The notes under the pieces were generated by a model, which was not told the DNA's origin, did not search any database, and saw only the letters and a list, made by a program, of their open reading frames with translations. Both the position numbers and the translations under genes were made by a program. From CAIODY01 sp046051225 (GTDB lineage Bacteria > Bacteroidota > Bacteroidia > Chitinophagales > CAIODY01), in assembly GCA_046051225.1 (NCBI GenBank), contig JBJOOR010000004.1:62001-126000 (forward strand): 64,000 nt of DNA. The letters run 5' to 3'. Shown piece after piece: positions 1 to 7,661 of this stretch (the first letter of the stretch is position 1; every line of letters begins with the position of its first letter).

Positions 1-174
1 GACAAAAATATTTTGCAAACTGTTTTGGATAAACACGAAGCTATTGAACGCTGGACAATTGATTTAGATGATTGCGATAAAGTGCTTCGAATAATTAGTA
101 GCGAATTGTCAATTGCTAAAATAGTGGCTTTGGTGGCCGATTGTGGTTACCATAGCGAAGAATTAATGAATTAA
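1..174 (+). CDS. Small metal-binding-like protein, C-terminal part
   Basis: The open frame enters from the left edge and stops at TAA 172-174, so only the last 57 residues are present. The fragment reads as a compact alpha/beta end with the pattern HEAIERWTIDLDDCDKVLR followed by VADCGYHSEEL. This pattern is typical of short Bacteroidota proteins related to the heavy-metal-associated (HMA, ferredoxin-like) fold, although no CxxC motif lies in the visible part. The next gene starts 36 bases later on the same strand, so co-transcription with the MFS transporter is possible. The family assignment comes from memory of similar proteins; metal binding is not shown. Confidence 0.55.
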   Translation, partial: DKNILQTVLDKHEAIERWTIDLDDCDKVLRIISSELSIAKIVALVADCGYHSEELMN

Positions 175-210
175 AATTTACGTTTTACTTTTACAAAAAA
201 TCAAAACCAA

Positions 211-1449
211 ATGCAACAACAAGAACCGTTACAAAAATTTACAGCGTATCAAAAATTACTAATTGCCATTTTAGCTTTATTGCAATTTACTGTTATTTTA
301 GACTTCATGATTATTTCGCCACTGGGCGATATTTTGATGAAAAATTTAAGCATTTCGCCTTCGCAATTTGGTTTAATAGTTTCATCGTATGCCTTTAGTG
401 CTGGGGCTTCGGGTATTTTAGCAGCAGGATTTGCCGATAAATTCGACCGCAAAAAAATCTTACTGTTTTTCTATTTAGGATTTATCGTAGGCACATTGCT
501 TTGCGGTATTGCCGATAATTATTGGATGCTTTTATTTGCCCGAATTATCACTGGATTATTTGGTGGTGTAATTGGTTCAATCGCATTAGCCATCGTTGCC
601 GATTTGTTTGCTGTGCATCAACGTGGCAGAGTGATGGGCATGGTTCAAATGGCTTTTGCAGCCAGCCAGATTTTAGGAATTCCAGCAGGAATTTTTATGG
701 CAAATCATTTTGGGTGGCACTCTGCATTCTTGATGATAGTGGTTTTGGCGGCGATAATTTATGTGTTAGTATTTTTAAAATTGCAACCCGTAATTGAGCA
801 TTTGAAATTGAAATCTGATAAAAATCCATTCCTTCATTTGTGGCATACCATCAACAAAAAAGATTATCAAGTAGGATTTTTAGCCACCGCTTTTTTAGCC
901 GTTGGCGGTTTTATGTTGATGCCTTTTAGCAGTGCATTTTTAGTAAACAATGTACATATTTCGCAGCAGCAATTGCCGCTGGTGTTCCTATTCACGGGCA
1001 TTTCATCCATTATCATCATGCCGCTGATTGGTAAGTTGAGCGACAAAATTGACAAGTTTAAATTGTTTGCCGCAGGTTCGTTAGTTGCTATTTTGATGGT
1101 TATTATTTACACACATCTTGGCGTAGTGCCGCTGTGGCAAGTGGTTATCATCAACATGTTGTTGTTCATGGGCATCATGAGCCGCATCATTCCTGCCACC
1201 ACTTTAAACACCAGCATTGCCAACATGCAAGACCGTGGCGCATTTATGAGCATCACTTCATCGCTGCAACAAATGGCTGGCGGCATTGCAGCTATTGTGG
1301 CTGGATTGATTATTCAACAAGACACCAAAAGCAGCCCCATTCAGCATTTCGACACTTTGGGTTTTGTAGTATCGGGCGTAATTTTGTTGTGTATTTTCTT
1401 TGTTTACCGAGTGAGTGAATTGGTGAAAAAGAAAGAAGCAGCGAAATAA
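211..1449 (+). CDS. MFS transporter (DHA1-like)
   Basis: This 412-residue protein is almost entirely hydrophobic and shows about 12 membrane segments, the usual layout of the major facilitator superfamily. The loop after segment 2 carries GFADKFDRKK (about residues 73-82), the family's motif A (GxxxDRxGRR-like), and the equivalent loop in the second half reads GKLSDKIDKFK. This duplication of motif A is a hallmark of the superfamily. It probably exports a small molecule or drug by proton antiport across the inner membrane; the substrate cannot be told from sequence. The charged cytoplasmic tail ends KKKEAAK. It lies upstream of the arsenic-type operon but is separated from it by 221 bases and a promoter, so it is likely a separate unit. 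Confidence 0.85.
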   Translation: MQQQEPLQKFTAYQKLLIAILALLQFTVILDFMIISPLGDILMKNLSISPSQFGLIVSSYAFSAGASGILAAGFADKFDRKKILLFFYLGFIVGTLLCGIADNYWMLLFARIITGLFGGVIGSIALAIVADLFAVHQRGRVMGMVQMAFAASQILGIPAGIFMANHFGWHSAFLMIVVLAAIIYVLVFLKLQPVIEHLKLKSDKNPFLHLWHTINKKDYQVGFLATAFLAVGGFMLMPFSSAFLVNNVHISQQQLPLVFLFTGISSIIIMPLIGKLSDKIDKFKLFAAGSLVAILMVIIYTHLGVVPLWQVVIINMLLFMGIMSRIIPATTLNTSIANMQDRGAFMSITSSLQQMAGGIAAIVAGLIIQQDTKSSPIQHFDTLGFVVSGVILLCIFFVYRVSELVKKKEAAK

Positions 1450-1618
1450 TTCATCGTTTTATTTCAATTGCAAATGCTGTTTTGGTAAATGTTTTGTTCA
1501 CTTTTTTCTTGGAATTTTATTATTTCAATCGCAAAAACTTTGTTACCTCATAAAGCGTTTGTAATTCTGTTGTTTCTTTTTTATTAAGCCCATCAGACAA
1601 ATTTATTTTCAAAAAAGA

Positions 1619-1651
1619 TTTGGTAGTGTCATTTTATTAATCGTATATTTG
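1619..1651 (+). promoter_or_regulatory. Promoter of the ars-type operon
   Basis: TTTG at 1619-1622 and TATATTTG at 1644-1651 are separated by 21 bases, which fits the Bacteroidota sigma factor consensus (TTTG, 19-21 bases, TAnnTTTG). Transcription would start around 1658, only about 12 bases before the arsR start codon. Confidence 0.75.
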
Positions 1652-1670
1652 CGATATAATAATTCCAATC

Positions 1671-2003
1671 ATGGCACTAAATAAAAAAGACGAGTTTAGC
1701 AAAAAAGAAAACGAATTAGCCGACTTTGCTAATGCTATCAGTCATCCTGCAAGAGTTGCTATTTTAAAAGAAATTGCAAAACATGAATCATGCATTTGTG
1801 GCGAAATAGTAGAAGTATTGCCATTGGCACAATCCACCGTTTCACAACACCTCAAAGAACTTTTAAAAGCCGAACTCATCAAAGGCACAGTTGACGGCGT
1901 TAAATCTTGTTACTGCATCAACTACAAAACCTTTGAACGATTTGAAAAAACATTCAACGAATTCTTTACCAAAACAAATTCTAACAACCCCAAATGTTGT
2001 TAA
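1671..2003 (+). CDS. arsR: ArsR/SmtB-family metalloregulator
   Basis: A 110-residue winged-helix repressor. The recognition helix region reads LAQSTVSQHLKELLKAELI (about 52-70), and the beta wing follows with VDGVKSCYCINY. The metal-binding alpha3 signature of ArsR proteins (ELCVCDL in the family) is represented by ESCICGEI with Cys41 and Cys43. More cysteines lie at 80 and 82, and the protein ends in KCC. Arsenite, or another thiophilic metal(loid), would be expected to release it from DNA. It heads a tight operon with DUF6428, arsC, MerT-like and aquaporin genes and very likely autoregulates the promoter just upstream. The exact inducer is inferred from the neighbours. Confidence 0.9.
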   Translation: MALNKKDEFSKKENELADFANAISHPARVAILKEIAKHESCICGEIVEVLPLAQSTVSQHLKELLKAELIKGTVDGVKSCYCINYKTFERFEKTFNEFFTKTNSNNPKCC

Positions 2004-2019
2004 TCTAAAATCAAACAAA

Positions 2020-2490
2020 ATGAAATATTCTGAATTTAAAAAAGCCATCGAAACTGTCAGCGACATTACAATCTTATTGCCCGACAATAGCAGCGTTCCA
2101 CAACACTTTCACATCACCGAAGTAGGTTTAATCACCAAGCACTTTATTGATTGTGGCGGCAAAGAACGAATCTCGAAACTAATCTCTTTTCAAATCTGGG
2201 TAGCCGAAGATGTTAATCACAGATTAACTGCTGCTAAAATTTCGGACATCTTAAACAAATCGGCATTCATCACTGGCAATTCCGATTTTGAAATTGAAGC
2301 CGAATATCAAACCAACACCATTGGTAAATATGCCGTTGAATTCAACGGCAATCAATTTCAGTTAATTAACAAATACACTGAATGCCTTGCAGCCGAAGTA
2401 TGTGGTGTTGATTCAGAAAAATACAAACTGAATTTAGCCGATGTAAAACAAGGCGCATCATGTTGCACACCCGGCGGCGGCTGTTGTTAA
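2020..2490 (+). CDS. DUF6428 family protein of ars operons
   Basis: The start at ATG 2020 (MKYSEFKKAIETVSD) is preferred over upstream codons because those lie inside arsR, and it leaves a 16-base gap. The 156-residue product is soluble. Its N-terminal half is alpha/beta with PQHFHITEVGLITKHFIDCGG, and the C-terminus is strikingly cysteine-rich, ending GASCCTPGGGCC. This matches a family of unknown function (DUF6428) that commonly sits between arsR and arsC in Bacteroidota. The double CC tail could bind arsenite or pass it on, but that is inference from the residues and the position. Confidence 0.75.
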   Translation: MKYSEFKKAIETVSDITILLPDNSSVPQHFHITEVGLITKHFIDCGGKERISKLISFQIWVAEDVNHRLTAAKISDILNKSAFITGNSDFEIEAEYQTNTIGKYAVEFNGNQFQLINKYTECLAAEVCGVDSEKYKLNLADVKQGASCCTPGGGCC

Positions 2491-2523
2491 TCATTTTATT
2501 CATTAAATCAAAAACATAAAATC

Positions 2524-2964
2524 ATGAGCAAAACAAAAGTTTTATTTCTGTGCATCCACAATTCAGCACGTAGCCAAATGGCTGAAGCTTATTTAAAACA
2601 ATTGGGCGGCGACAACTTTCATGTCGAAAGTGCAGGATTAGAAAAAGGTACACTCAACCCATTAGCCGTTGAAGTCATGAAAGAAGAAGGCATTGATATT
2701 TCACACAACGAAACCAACGCCGTTTTCGATTATTTCAAAGAAGGCAGATTGTACAACTATGTAGTAACCGTTTGCGATGAAGCAAGCGCAGCACATTGTC
2801 CCATCTTCCCAGGCGTACACAAAAAAATCAATTGGAGTTTTACCGACCCATCTTCATTAACAGGTACTCACGAAGAAAAATTAGCTGTTACCCGTCAAGT
2901 ACGAGATAAAATAAAACAAGCCGTTATTGATTTCATCAAAGACGTAGAAAACAAAAAAGCATGA
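2524..2964 (+). CDS. arsC: Arsenate reductase, LMW-phosphatase type
   Basis: A 146-residue protein of the low-molecular-weight phosphatase fold used by thioredoxin-coupled arsenate reductases. The P-loop CX5R is CIHNSAR (Cys10 to Arg16) followed by SQMAEA, as in ArsC rather than in tyrosine phosphatases. VTVCDEA (near 83) and the INWSFTDPS segment correspond to the redox cysteine and the DP loop. Expected reaction: arsenate to arsenite in the cytoplasm, with electrons from thioredoxin. It follows the DUF6428 gene by 33 bases and overlaps the start of the next gene by 4 bases (ATGA), so it is translationally coupled to the MerT-like protein. Confidence 0.88.
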   Translation: MSKTKVLFLCIHNSARSQMAEAYLKQLGGDNFHVESAGLEKGTLNPLAVEVMKEEGIDISHNETNAVFDYFKEGRLYNYVVTVCDEASAAHCPIFPGVHKKINWSFTDPSSLTGTHEEKLAVTRQVRDKIKQAVIDFIKDVENKKA

Positions 2965-3464
2965 ACAAATTAAAATCAATCTGGACGACTATTACAGGCA
3001 GCATCAGTTCCATCATTCCATTGTTTTTTGCTTGTTGCAAAAGTGGTGCATGTGTTGGCGTATGCGCCAGCCCCGTTGCATCACTCTTCGGTATTTCAAC
3101 CGCTGGCTTCGCCACTTCCCCTTGGTTTAGCATATTTGAACCCTTACTAATTGCATTAAGTGCCGTTTCATTCACAGTTTCCTATTATGGCATTTATGTT
3201 TTACCAAAATTCAACAACTGCAATACCGATTGCGATTGCAACAACACCAAACCAAACCAAAAAGAAAAACTAACCAAAGCCATATTTTGGATTGGCTTAT
3301 CAGCAAGCATCATTTGCTTTACCTATTTTGAAACACAAAAGTTCAAAGCCAACCATCAAGCAGCACCAACAGAATGCGCCACACCATGCACCACAAAATC
3401 CAATGCCGATTCATTAACCATCAAAAACAAACCTTGTTGTAGCAATGGCACTGAATGCAAATAA
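2961..3464 (+). CDS. Cys-rich membrane protein, MerT-like
   Basis: A 167-residue protein with about three or four hydrophobic segments and 15 or more cysteines. The first segment runs into FACCKSGACVGVCASP (near 23-38), which recalls the CC motif in the first helix of the mercuric transporter MerT. The IFEPLLIALS segment and the AIFWIGLSASI segment resemble the later MerT helices. The C-terminal tail is soluble and Cys-rich (PTECATPCTTK, then PCCSNGTECK), like a fused metal-binding extension. It overlaps arsC by 4 bases and the aquaporin by 20 bases. Role inferred: inner-membrane binding or passage of a thiophilic metalloid. The MerT resemblance is by eye and not certain. Confidence 0.55.
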   Translation: MNKLKSIWTTITGSISSIIPLFFACCKSGACVGVCASPVASLFGISTAGFATSPWFSIFEPLLIALSAVSFTVSYYGIYVLPKFNNCNTDCDCNNTKPNQKEKLTKAIFWIGLSASIICFTYFETQKFKANHQAAPTECATPCTTKSNADSLTIKNKPCCSNGTECK

Positions 3465-4113
3465 ACAATCCATAAAAAAATACACAGCCGAATTCATAGG
3501 CACATTTGCTTTAGTTTTTTGTGGCACAGGCGCAATCATCATTAACCAACAAACAGGCGGCACAATTACACATTTGGGCATCGCCATCACATTTGGTTTA
3601 ATCGTTACCGCCATGATATACACCTTTGGCAGCACATCGGGCGCACATTTCAACCCAGCAGTTACCATTGCATTTTCTATTGCAGGGCTTTTCAATCCAA
3701 AGCAAATTGTGCCTTTTATTATCGCTCAAATTATAGGTGCATTAGCAGCATCTTTCACACTACATTTTTTATTCCCTCAAAATGTTTCATTAGGCGCAAC
3801 CATGCCCACAGGCTCTGCTATGCAATCATTTGTTTTAGAATTAATACTCACCTACTTTTTAATGCTCGTTATTTTATTCACTTCACAAGGCTCAAAAGAA
3901 GTAGGTGTAATGGCAGGATTAGCCATCGGCGGCACAGTATTATTAGAAGCACTTTTTGCAGGACCAATTTGCGGAGCATCCATGAACCCAGTTCGTAGCC
4001 TTGCACCAGCCATTGTTTCGGGCAATTTCAATAACTTATGGATTTACATTTTCGCCCCCATCATTGGCGCAGCATTAGCCACCGCCACTTGGAAAATAGT
4101 AAAAGCAAAATAG
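3445..4113 (+). CDS. Aquaporin / MIP-family channel of the ars operon
   Basis: A 222-residue six-helix channel. The first half-helix motif is HFNPAVT (NPA at 70-72). The second is SMNPVRSLAP, with NPV instead of the usual NPA (181-183) followed by the conserved Arg of the selectivity filter. AqpS-type aquaglyceroporins in ars operons carry arsenite out by facilitated diffusion after ArsC reduces arsenate. No ArsB or Acr3 pump is visible here, so this channel probably does that job. The start overlaps the previous gene by 20 bases. No other ATG is available before the first membrane helix. Confidence 0.85.
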   Translation: MALNANKQSIKKYTAEFIGTFALVFCGTGAIIINQQTGGTITHLGIAITFGLIVTAMIYTFGSTSGAHFNPAVTIAFSIAGLFNPKQIVPFIIAQIIGALAASFTLHFLFPQNVSLGATMPTGSAMQSFVLELILTYFLMLVILFTSQGSKEVGVMAGLAIGGTVLLEALFAGPICGASMNPVRSLAPAIVSGNFNNLWIYIFAPIIGAALATATWKIVKAK

Positions 4114-4219
4114 TTTCAAAATGTTTTTCCACTCCAACACAATATTCTAATTTTACACCCGTTACAATTCTGTAACACTAAACATTTAATCACAGTTCAT
4201 CACTAAAAAAATCTTCAAC

Positions 4220-5209
4220 ATGACCGACAATCAAAACAACAGCCTCAACATGGCTAACACCACCACCGCCTACATGGATAAAAATGTAGCCATCTTCACC
4301 GCCAACACAAAAGTTACAACCTTGCTGGCAGCTACCAAAGGCACAATAGTTGCAATCAACCAAGCAGCCACCGCACAAGGATTAGACAACACAGGCGCAA
4401 CCACCACCAAAAAGAATTTACACCAAATCGCCAACGATAAAGCCGAACACGTTTGCACAGGCTTAATGGCTTACGCCGATGATATTAATGACCAAGTTTT
4501 AGCAGGGCAAATTCACTTTACTCATTCCGATTTCATTTTAGGTACAACCGCCGAAATCGTTAATCGTATGCAATTGGTACACGATAAAGCAGCAGCAATC
4601 ACCATTGCTACATTAGCACCATTCAATATTGTAGCTACTGATATTTCCGATTTGCAAACCGCAATCACAAATTACAGCAATGCAGCACCAACCAAAAAGG
4701 TATTGCAAGCGGCTGCCACCGCAGCCACCGCCCAACTCACAACATTGTTTACAACCTTACGTACTCAATTAGGCAAGATGGATAATTTGGTAAAAACCTA
4801 CAAAGCAGCCCAACCAACTTTTGTAGCAGGTTATCTCAATGCACGTAAAATAATTGATTTAGGCAAAACCCAACAAGCCGAAGAACTCCATTTAATGCCA
4901 CATCATTTCGAAGCAATCTTTGGCAAAAGATTTCAAGAAGGCGACACCTTTACCATCCGCAACCACAGTACAGTTCCAGTTAGAGGATTTATAACCGATA
5001 CACCAACCGCATTACCAACCACTGGCAACCAAGTATCAGTTGAACCAAACAGCGAAGTACAAGCAAAAATTTCAGCCGACTTTGGCAATGTTTTCGGACA
5101 TTGGCTAATCATTCACAACCCATCCGACATTGACGATGCCCATGTAACCATCATATTAGCACATGGCAAATCAAACAGCAGCGCACCATCAATCGGACAA
5201 TCAGCATAA
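4220..5209 (+). CDS. Conserved protein of unknown function, helical plus beta C-terminus
   Basis: I do not recognise the function. The 329-residue product has no signal peptide. Residues 1-205 are Ala/Thr-rich and helical, with repeated AATAATAQ-like stretches that suggest a helical bundle. Residues 210-325 are richer in beta-forming residues (GDTFTIRNHSTVPVRGFI, WLIIHNPSDIDDAHVTIIL), like a small beta-sandwich. It starts 106 bases after the aquaporin on the same strand and ends in a strong terminator, so it may be read through from the ars operon. ATG codons at 4250 and 4274 are possible alternative starts. Similar two-part proteins occur as paralogues in other Bacteroidota, to my knowledge uncharacterised. 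Confidence 0.7.
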   Translation: MTDNQNNSLNMANTTTAYMDKNVAIFTANTKVTTLLAATKGTIVAINQAATAQGLDNTGATTTKKNLHQIANDKAEHVCTGLMAYADDINDQVLAGQIHFTHSDFILGTTAEIVNRMQLVHDKAAAITIATLAPFNIVATDISDLQTAITNYSNAAPTKKVLQAAATAATAQLTTLFTTLRTQLGKMDNLVKTYKAAQPTFVAGYLNARKIIDLGKTQQAEELHLMPHHFEAIFGKRFQEGDTFTIRNHSTVPVRGFITDTPTALPTTGNQVSVEPNSEVQAKISADFGNVFGHWLIIHNPSDIDDAHVTIILAHGKSNSSAPSIGQSA

Positions 5210-5219
5210 TAAATAAAAA

Positions 5220-5246
5220 GGCGAAATTTTGAATTTCGCCTTTTTT
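5220..5246 (+). terminator. Intrinsic terminator
   Basis: A perfect 9-bp stem, GGCGAAATT / AATTTCGCC (5220-5228 with 5232-5240), a TTG loop and a run of six T. It closes the ars-type operon and the gene of unknown function. Confidence 0.9.
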
Positions 5247-5249
5247 ATT

Positions 5250-5942
5250 TTACTCACTTTCATTGCCCTTTTAAAAATTGCGTTAAGAAAAAAATTGAGA
5301 GCAGAGCCAAAAGAAGAAAAACTGTTTGAAGTCAGCCGCAACAAACTTTTATTTTTAGTTCAACCTTATTTCGGCTGACAAGTTTTTTTCTTCGAGCAGA
5401 GCCAATTTTTTTTAGCAATTTTTAAACAGGCTTGATTTTTTGTTTCTTTTGTATCAAGACAAAAGAAAAATAGAATTAGAATTCTAAAGAATAATACGTC
5501 TATTCATTTAACAAAATGAAGAACACTAAAAAATAAAACTTGACAGCATGTAAGAAATTCAAGCAGACAATAAAACAAATTCAGACCACTTAAAACTCAC
5601 TTGAGACACCAAAAAAAAAACCCAAGCATACAATAAACTCCCTCACGACAACAGAAAACAAAAACGAGGCAATAAAAAACAATTTCACCCCTGCAAAAAA
5701 GTCCGACAAGGCAACAGAAAAATTCCTGCTACCTGCATAAAAGTCAGTTCAGACAACAAAAAACTATCCGCCGACAACAGAAAAATAACCCAAGACCACA
5801 AAAAATAAAATTAGCTGCCTTGACGAACCCCCAAACGATTGCCCAACACATAACATAGGCTTTCAGCATTGGCAGTTAACGGTAAACATCAACAAACTTT
5901 ACACAAACCAAACAACCAATCATTTAACAATCCAAAAAAAGT
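5250..5942. other. Non-coding stretch with inverted repeats
   Basis: No credible gene is seen in this 0.69 kb. The first part folds on itself: TTTTAAAAATTG near 5270 against CAATTTTTAAA near 5416, GCAGAGCCAA on both sides, and GTCAGCCG against CGGCTGAC around a 30-base loop. A separate hairpin, TTTCTTTTGT / ACAAAAGAAA, lies at 5443-5468. From 5470 to 5940 the strand is A- and C-rich with loose recurrences of GACAACAGAAAA. This looks like degraded intergenic repeat DNA. Confidence 0.6.
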
Positions 5943-6353
5943 TTACAAATGCTCTTTGGCTAAATGTTTTTTCATCTCGTCCAACACTGGTTTTCCACCT
6001 TTCATTATTTTTTTGGCATGGTTCGGAATGTCGGTATCATAAGGCTCATGCTTCATTCCCCATGTGCCAATGGCAGCCATGATGGGCAATAAATCAATCC
6101 CTTTTTTGGTAAGTGAATAAATGTATTTCAGTTTGTGGTCGGGGTCGGCGGCTTTGCTGATAATACCTTTCAGCTCCAGCATTGCCAATCTATCTGTTAA
6201 AATATTAGTCGCAATTTTTTCTTCCGATTGCAGCAATTCTCTAAAATATCGTTTGCCTGCAAACATCATATCTCTGATGATGAGCAAGCTCCATTTGTCG
6301 CCAAATATTTCAAGCGAAAGATTGATTGGGCAATACGATTTTTGATTTTCCAT
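5943..6353 (-). CDS. HxlR-family transcriptional regulator
   Basis: A 136-residue winged-helix protein with the HxlR layout: an N-terminal Cys (KSYCPINLSLEIFGDKW, Cys8), then WSLLIIRDMMFAGKRYFREL, a recognition segment (IATNILTDRLAMLELKGII) and the wing (DHKLKYIYSLTKKG). Members sense redox or electrophile stress and usually control an adjacent divergent gene. Here that is the DinB-family gene starting at 6649. The intergenic region contains two identical palindromic sites placed around the predicted divergent promoter. Confidence 0.9.
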   Translation of the reverse strand: MENQKSYCPINLSLEIFGDKWSLLIIRDMMFAGKRYFRELLQSEEKIATNILTDRLAMLELKGIISKAADPDHKLKYIYSLTKKGIDLLPIMAAIGTWGMKHEPYDTDIPNHAKKIMKGGKPVLDEMKKHLAKEHL

Positions 6354-6367
6354 TTTGATATTTTTTT

Positions 6368-6523
6368 AAACACATAGGCACAATAGAATACAATGCAAAG
6401 CATTGACTCTTGTATTACTAAGTAAATCTTGCTTTTATAAAAAGAGCAACTCAGAAAATAAATTTTTACACAAAGAAATACTGGCTTTGAAAAATGAATT
6501 GAAACCTATGTGCCTATGTGTTT
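6368..6523. repeat. MITE-like element with 15-bp terminal inverted repeats
   Basis: AAACACATAGGCACA at 6368-6382 is matched exactly in reverse by TGTGCCTATGTGTTT at 6509-6523. The 156-bp unit has no coding capacity that I trust. It carries an internal palindrome, AATGCAAAGCATT, near 6391. It sits between the HxlR gene and the promoter of the DinB gene. Confidence 0.6.
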
Positions 6524-6543
6524 TATTTGTTTTCAAAAAAACA

Positions 6544-6596
6544 CTTGCATTTTGCAACTATTCCATTATTTTTGTCGAATGCTTGCATTTTGCAAC
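6544..6596 (+). promoter_or_regulatory. Promoter of DinB gene with two operator-like palindromes
   Basis: TTG at 6545-6547 and TATTTTTG at 6567-6574 are 19 bases apart, fitting the Bacteroidota promoter. The 15-mer CTTGCATTTTGCAAC occurs twice, at 6544-6558 over the -33 element and at 6582-6596 over the expected start. Each contains the dyad TTGCA-TTT-TGCAA. The layout suggests repression, most simply by the divergent HxlR protein. Confidence 0.6.
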
Positions 6597-6648
6597 CATG
6601 CAAAAATAGCAGAAACAATTTTTTTCATCAAACAAAAACATAAAAAAA

Positions 6649-7128
6649 ATGACCAATCAATTAACAGTAAAAATGACGCTTGATGCATGGAATGCACAGG
6701 TGAACAATGCCAACAAATTGCTCAACGAATTGAGCGATGAACAATTGCAAAATGAAGTAGCACCAAATAGAAACAGAGGTGTTTATTTGCTCGGGCATTT
6801 AACAGCAGTGAACGATAAAATGTTGCCATTGCTGGGTTTGGGCGAACAATCGTTTGCACATTTAAACGAACCGTTTTTATCAAAAGCTGATAAAACGGTA
6901 GCAGAAATTCCAACTGCAAGCGAATTAAGAAATAGCTGGCACGAATCAACTGCTACATTAACAAAACATTTCAATGCTTTATCCACCGATGATTTTTTTG
7001 CCAAACACACATCAGTTTCAGCCGAAGATTTTGCCAAAGAACCACACCGCAATCGCTTGAATGTAATCAACAGTCGCACCAATCATTTGGCGTATCATTT
7101 AGGTCAATTAAGTTTTTTGAAAAAATAA
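6649..7128 (+). CDS. DinB-superfamily (YfiT-like) protein
   Basis: A 159-residue four-helix-bundle protein with the three-histidine metal pattern of the DinB/YfiT fold: YLLGHLTAVND (His50) and NHLAYHLGQL near the end (about 145-154). Proteins of this fold bind a divalent metal, and some are thiol-dependent transferases. The reaction here is unknown. It is divergent from the HxlR regulator and has the expected promoter and paired palindromes upstream, so it is probably the regulator's target. Confidence 0.8.
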   Translation: MTNQLTVKMTLDAWNAQVNNANKLLNELSDEQLQNEVAPNRNRGVYLLGHLTAVNDKMLPLLGLGEQSFAHLNEPFLSKADKTVAEIPTASELRNSWHESTATLTKHFNALSTDDFFAKHTSVSAEDFAKEPHRNRLNVINSRTNHLAYHLGQLSFLKK

Positions 7129-7150
7129 TTTTGCGATAATTTTCTACAAA

Positions 7151-7180
7151 AAAATAGCTCCAATTTGGAGCTATTTTTTT
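7151..7180. terminator. Bidirectional terminator
   Basis: An 11-bp stem, AAAATAGCTCC / GGAGCTATTTT (7151-7161 with 7167-7177), flanked by A and T runs. It separates the convergent DinB gene and the SRPBCC operon. Confidence 0.85.
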
Positions 7181-7205
7181 GTCAATACTTTTTGGTTGAT
7201 AATTT

Positions 7206-7640
7206 TCAAAATACTTTTTTGCCTTTTCCTGTTGTTATCAAACTAAATAAACTTTTCTGAATAAGTTCACCCCATGCACCCGAACAATCACCATAGCATT
7301 CAAACTTTGGCACTAAACCTTGATGAGTGAAACGCAATTCTGTTTTGTTTTCTTTTGTAGAAATTTCAAAAACAATTTTTGTTCCTGTCCATTCCGTATG
7401 ATTATTAAAGGAATTCAAATTGCTTTCAGTAATCAACCAAACTACTTTTTGGTTAGGAATTATTTCCACTACTTTTTGTTTTGAAATATGAAAGTCCATC
7501 ATGTTGTAAGTGAACTCATCATTGAGTTTGTGGCTGTTGCCTTTAATTTCGCCTTGCCACCAATCTGCAACATTATTAATTGCTTTGAAAACTTCTGCTG
7601 GTGATTGTTCTACTAAAATTGTTGTTGTAAAATTTTGCAT
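7206..7640 (-). CDS. SRPBCC / AHSA1-domain protein (paralogue 3)
   Basis: A 144-residue helix-grip protein of the AHSA1-like START superfamily. The opening FTTTILVEQSPAEVFKAINN is characteristic of ligand- or stress-response SRPBCC proteins. The segment GLVPKFECYGDC carries a Cys pair that is kept in the two upstream paralogues. It is the last gene of the operon led by another SRPBCC gene and an ArsR repressor. Function unknown; a hydrophobic ligand pocket is expected from the fold. Confidence 0.85.
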   Translation of the reverse strand: MQNFTTTILVEQSPAEVFKAINNVADWWQGEIKGNSHKLNDEFTYNMMDFHISKQKVVEIIPNQKVVWLITESNLNSFNNHTEWTGTKIVFEISTKENKTELRFTHQGLVPKFECYGDCSGAWGELIQKSLFSLITTGKGKKVF

Positions 7641-7661
7641 TTTGTTTTTAATTTTTAAAAT

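Noticed and set aside
6403..6609. A 68-codon frame between hxlR and the DinB gene
   Set aside because: It runs across one end of the MITE-like element and over the promoter and operator sites; no family resemblance.
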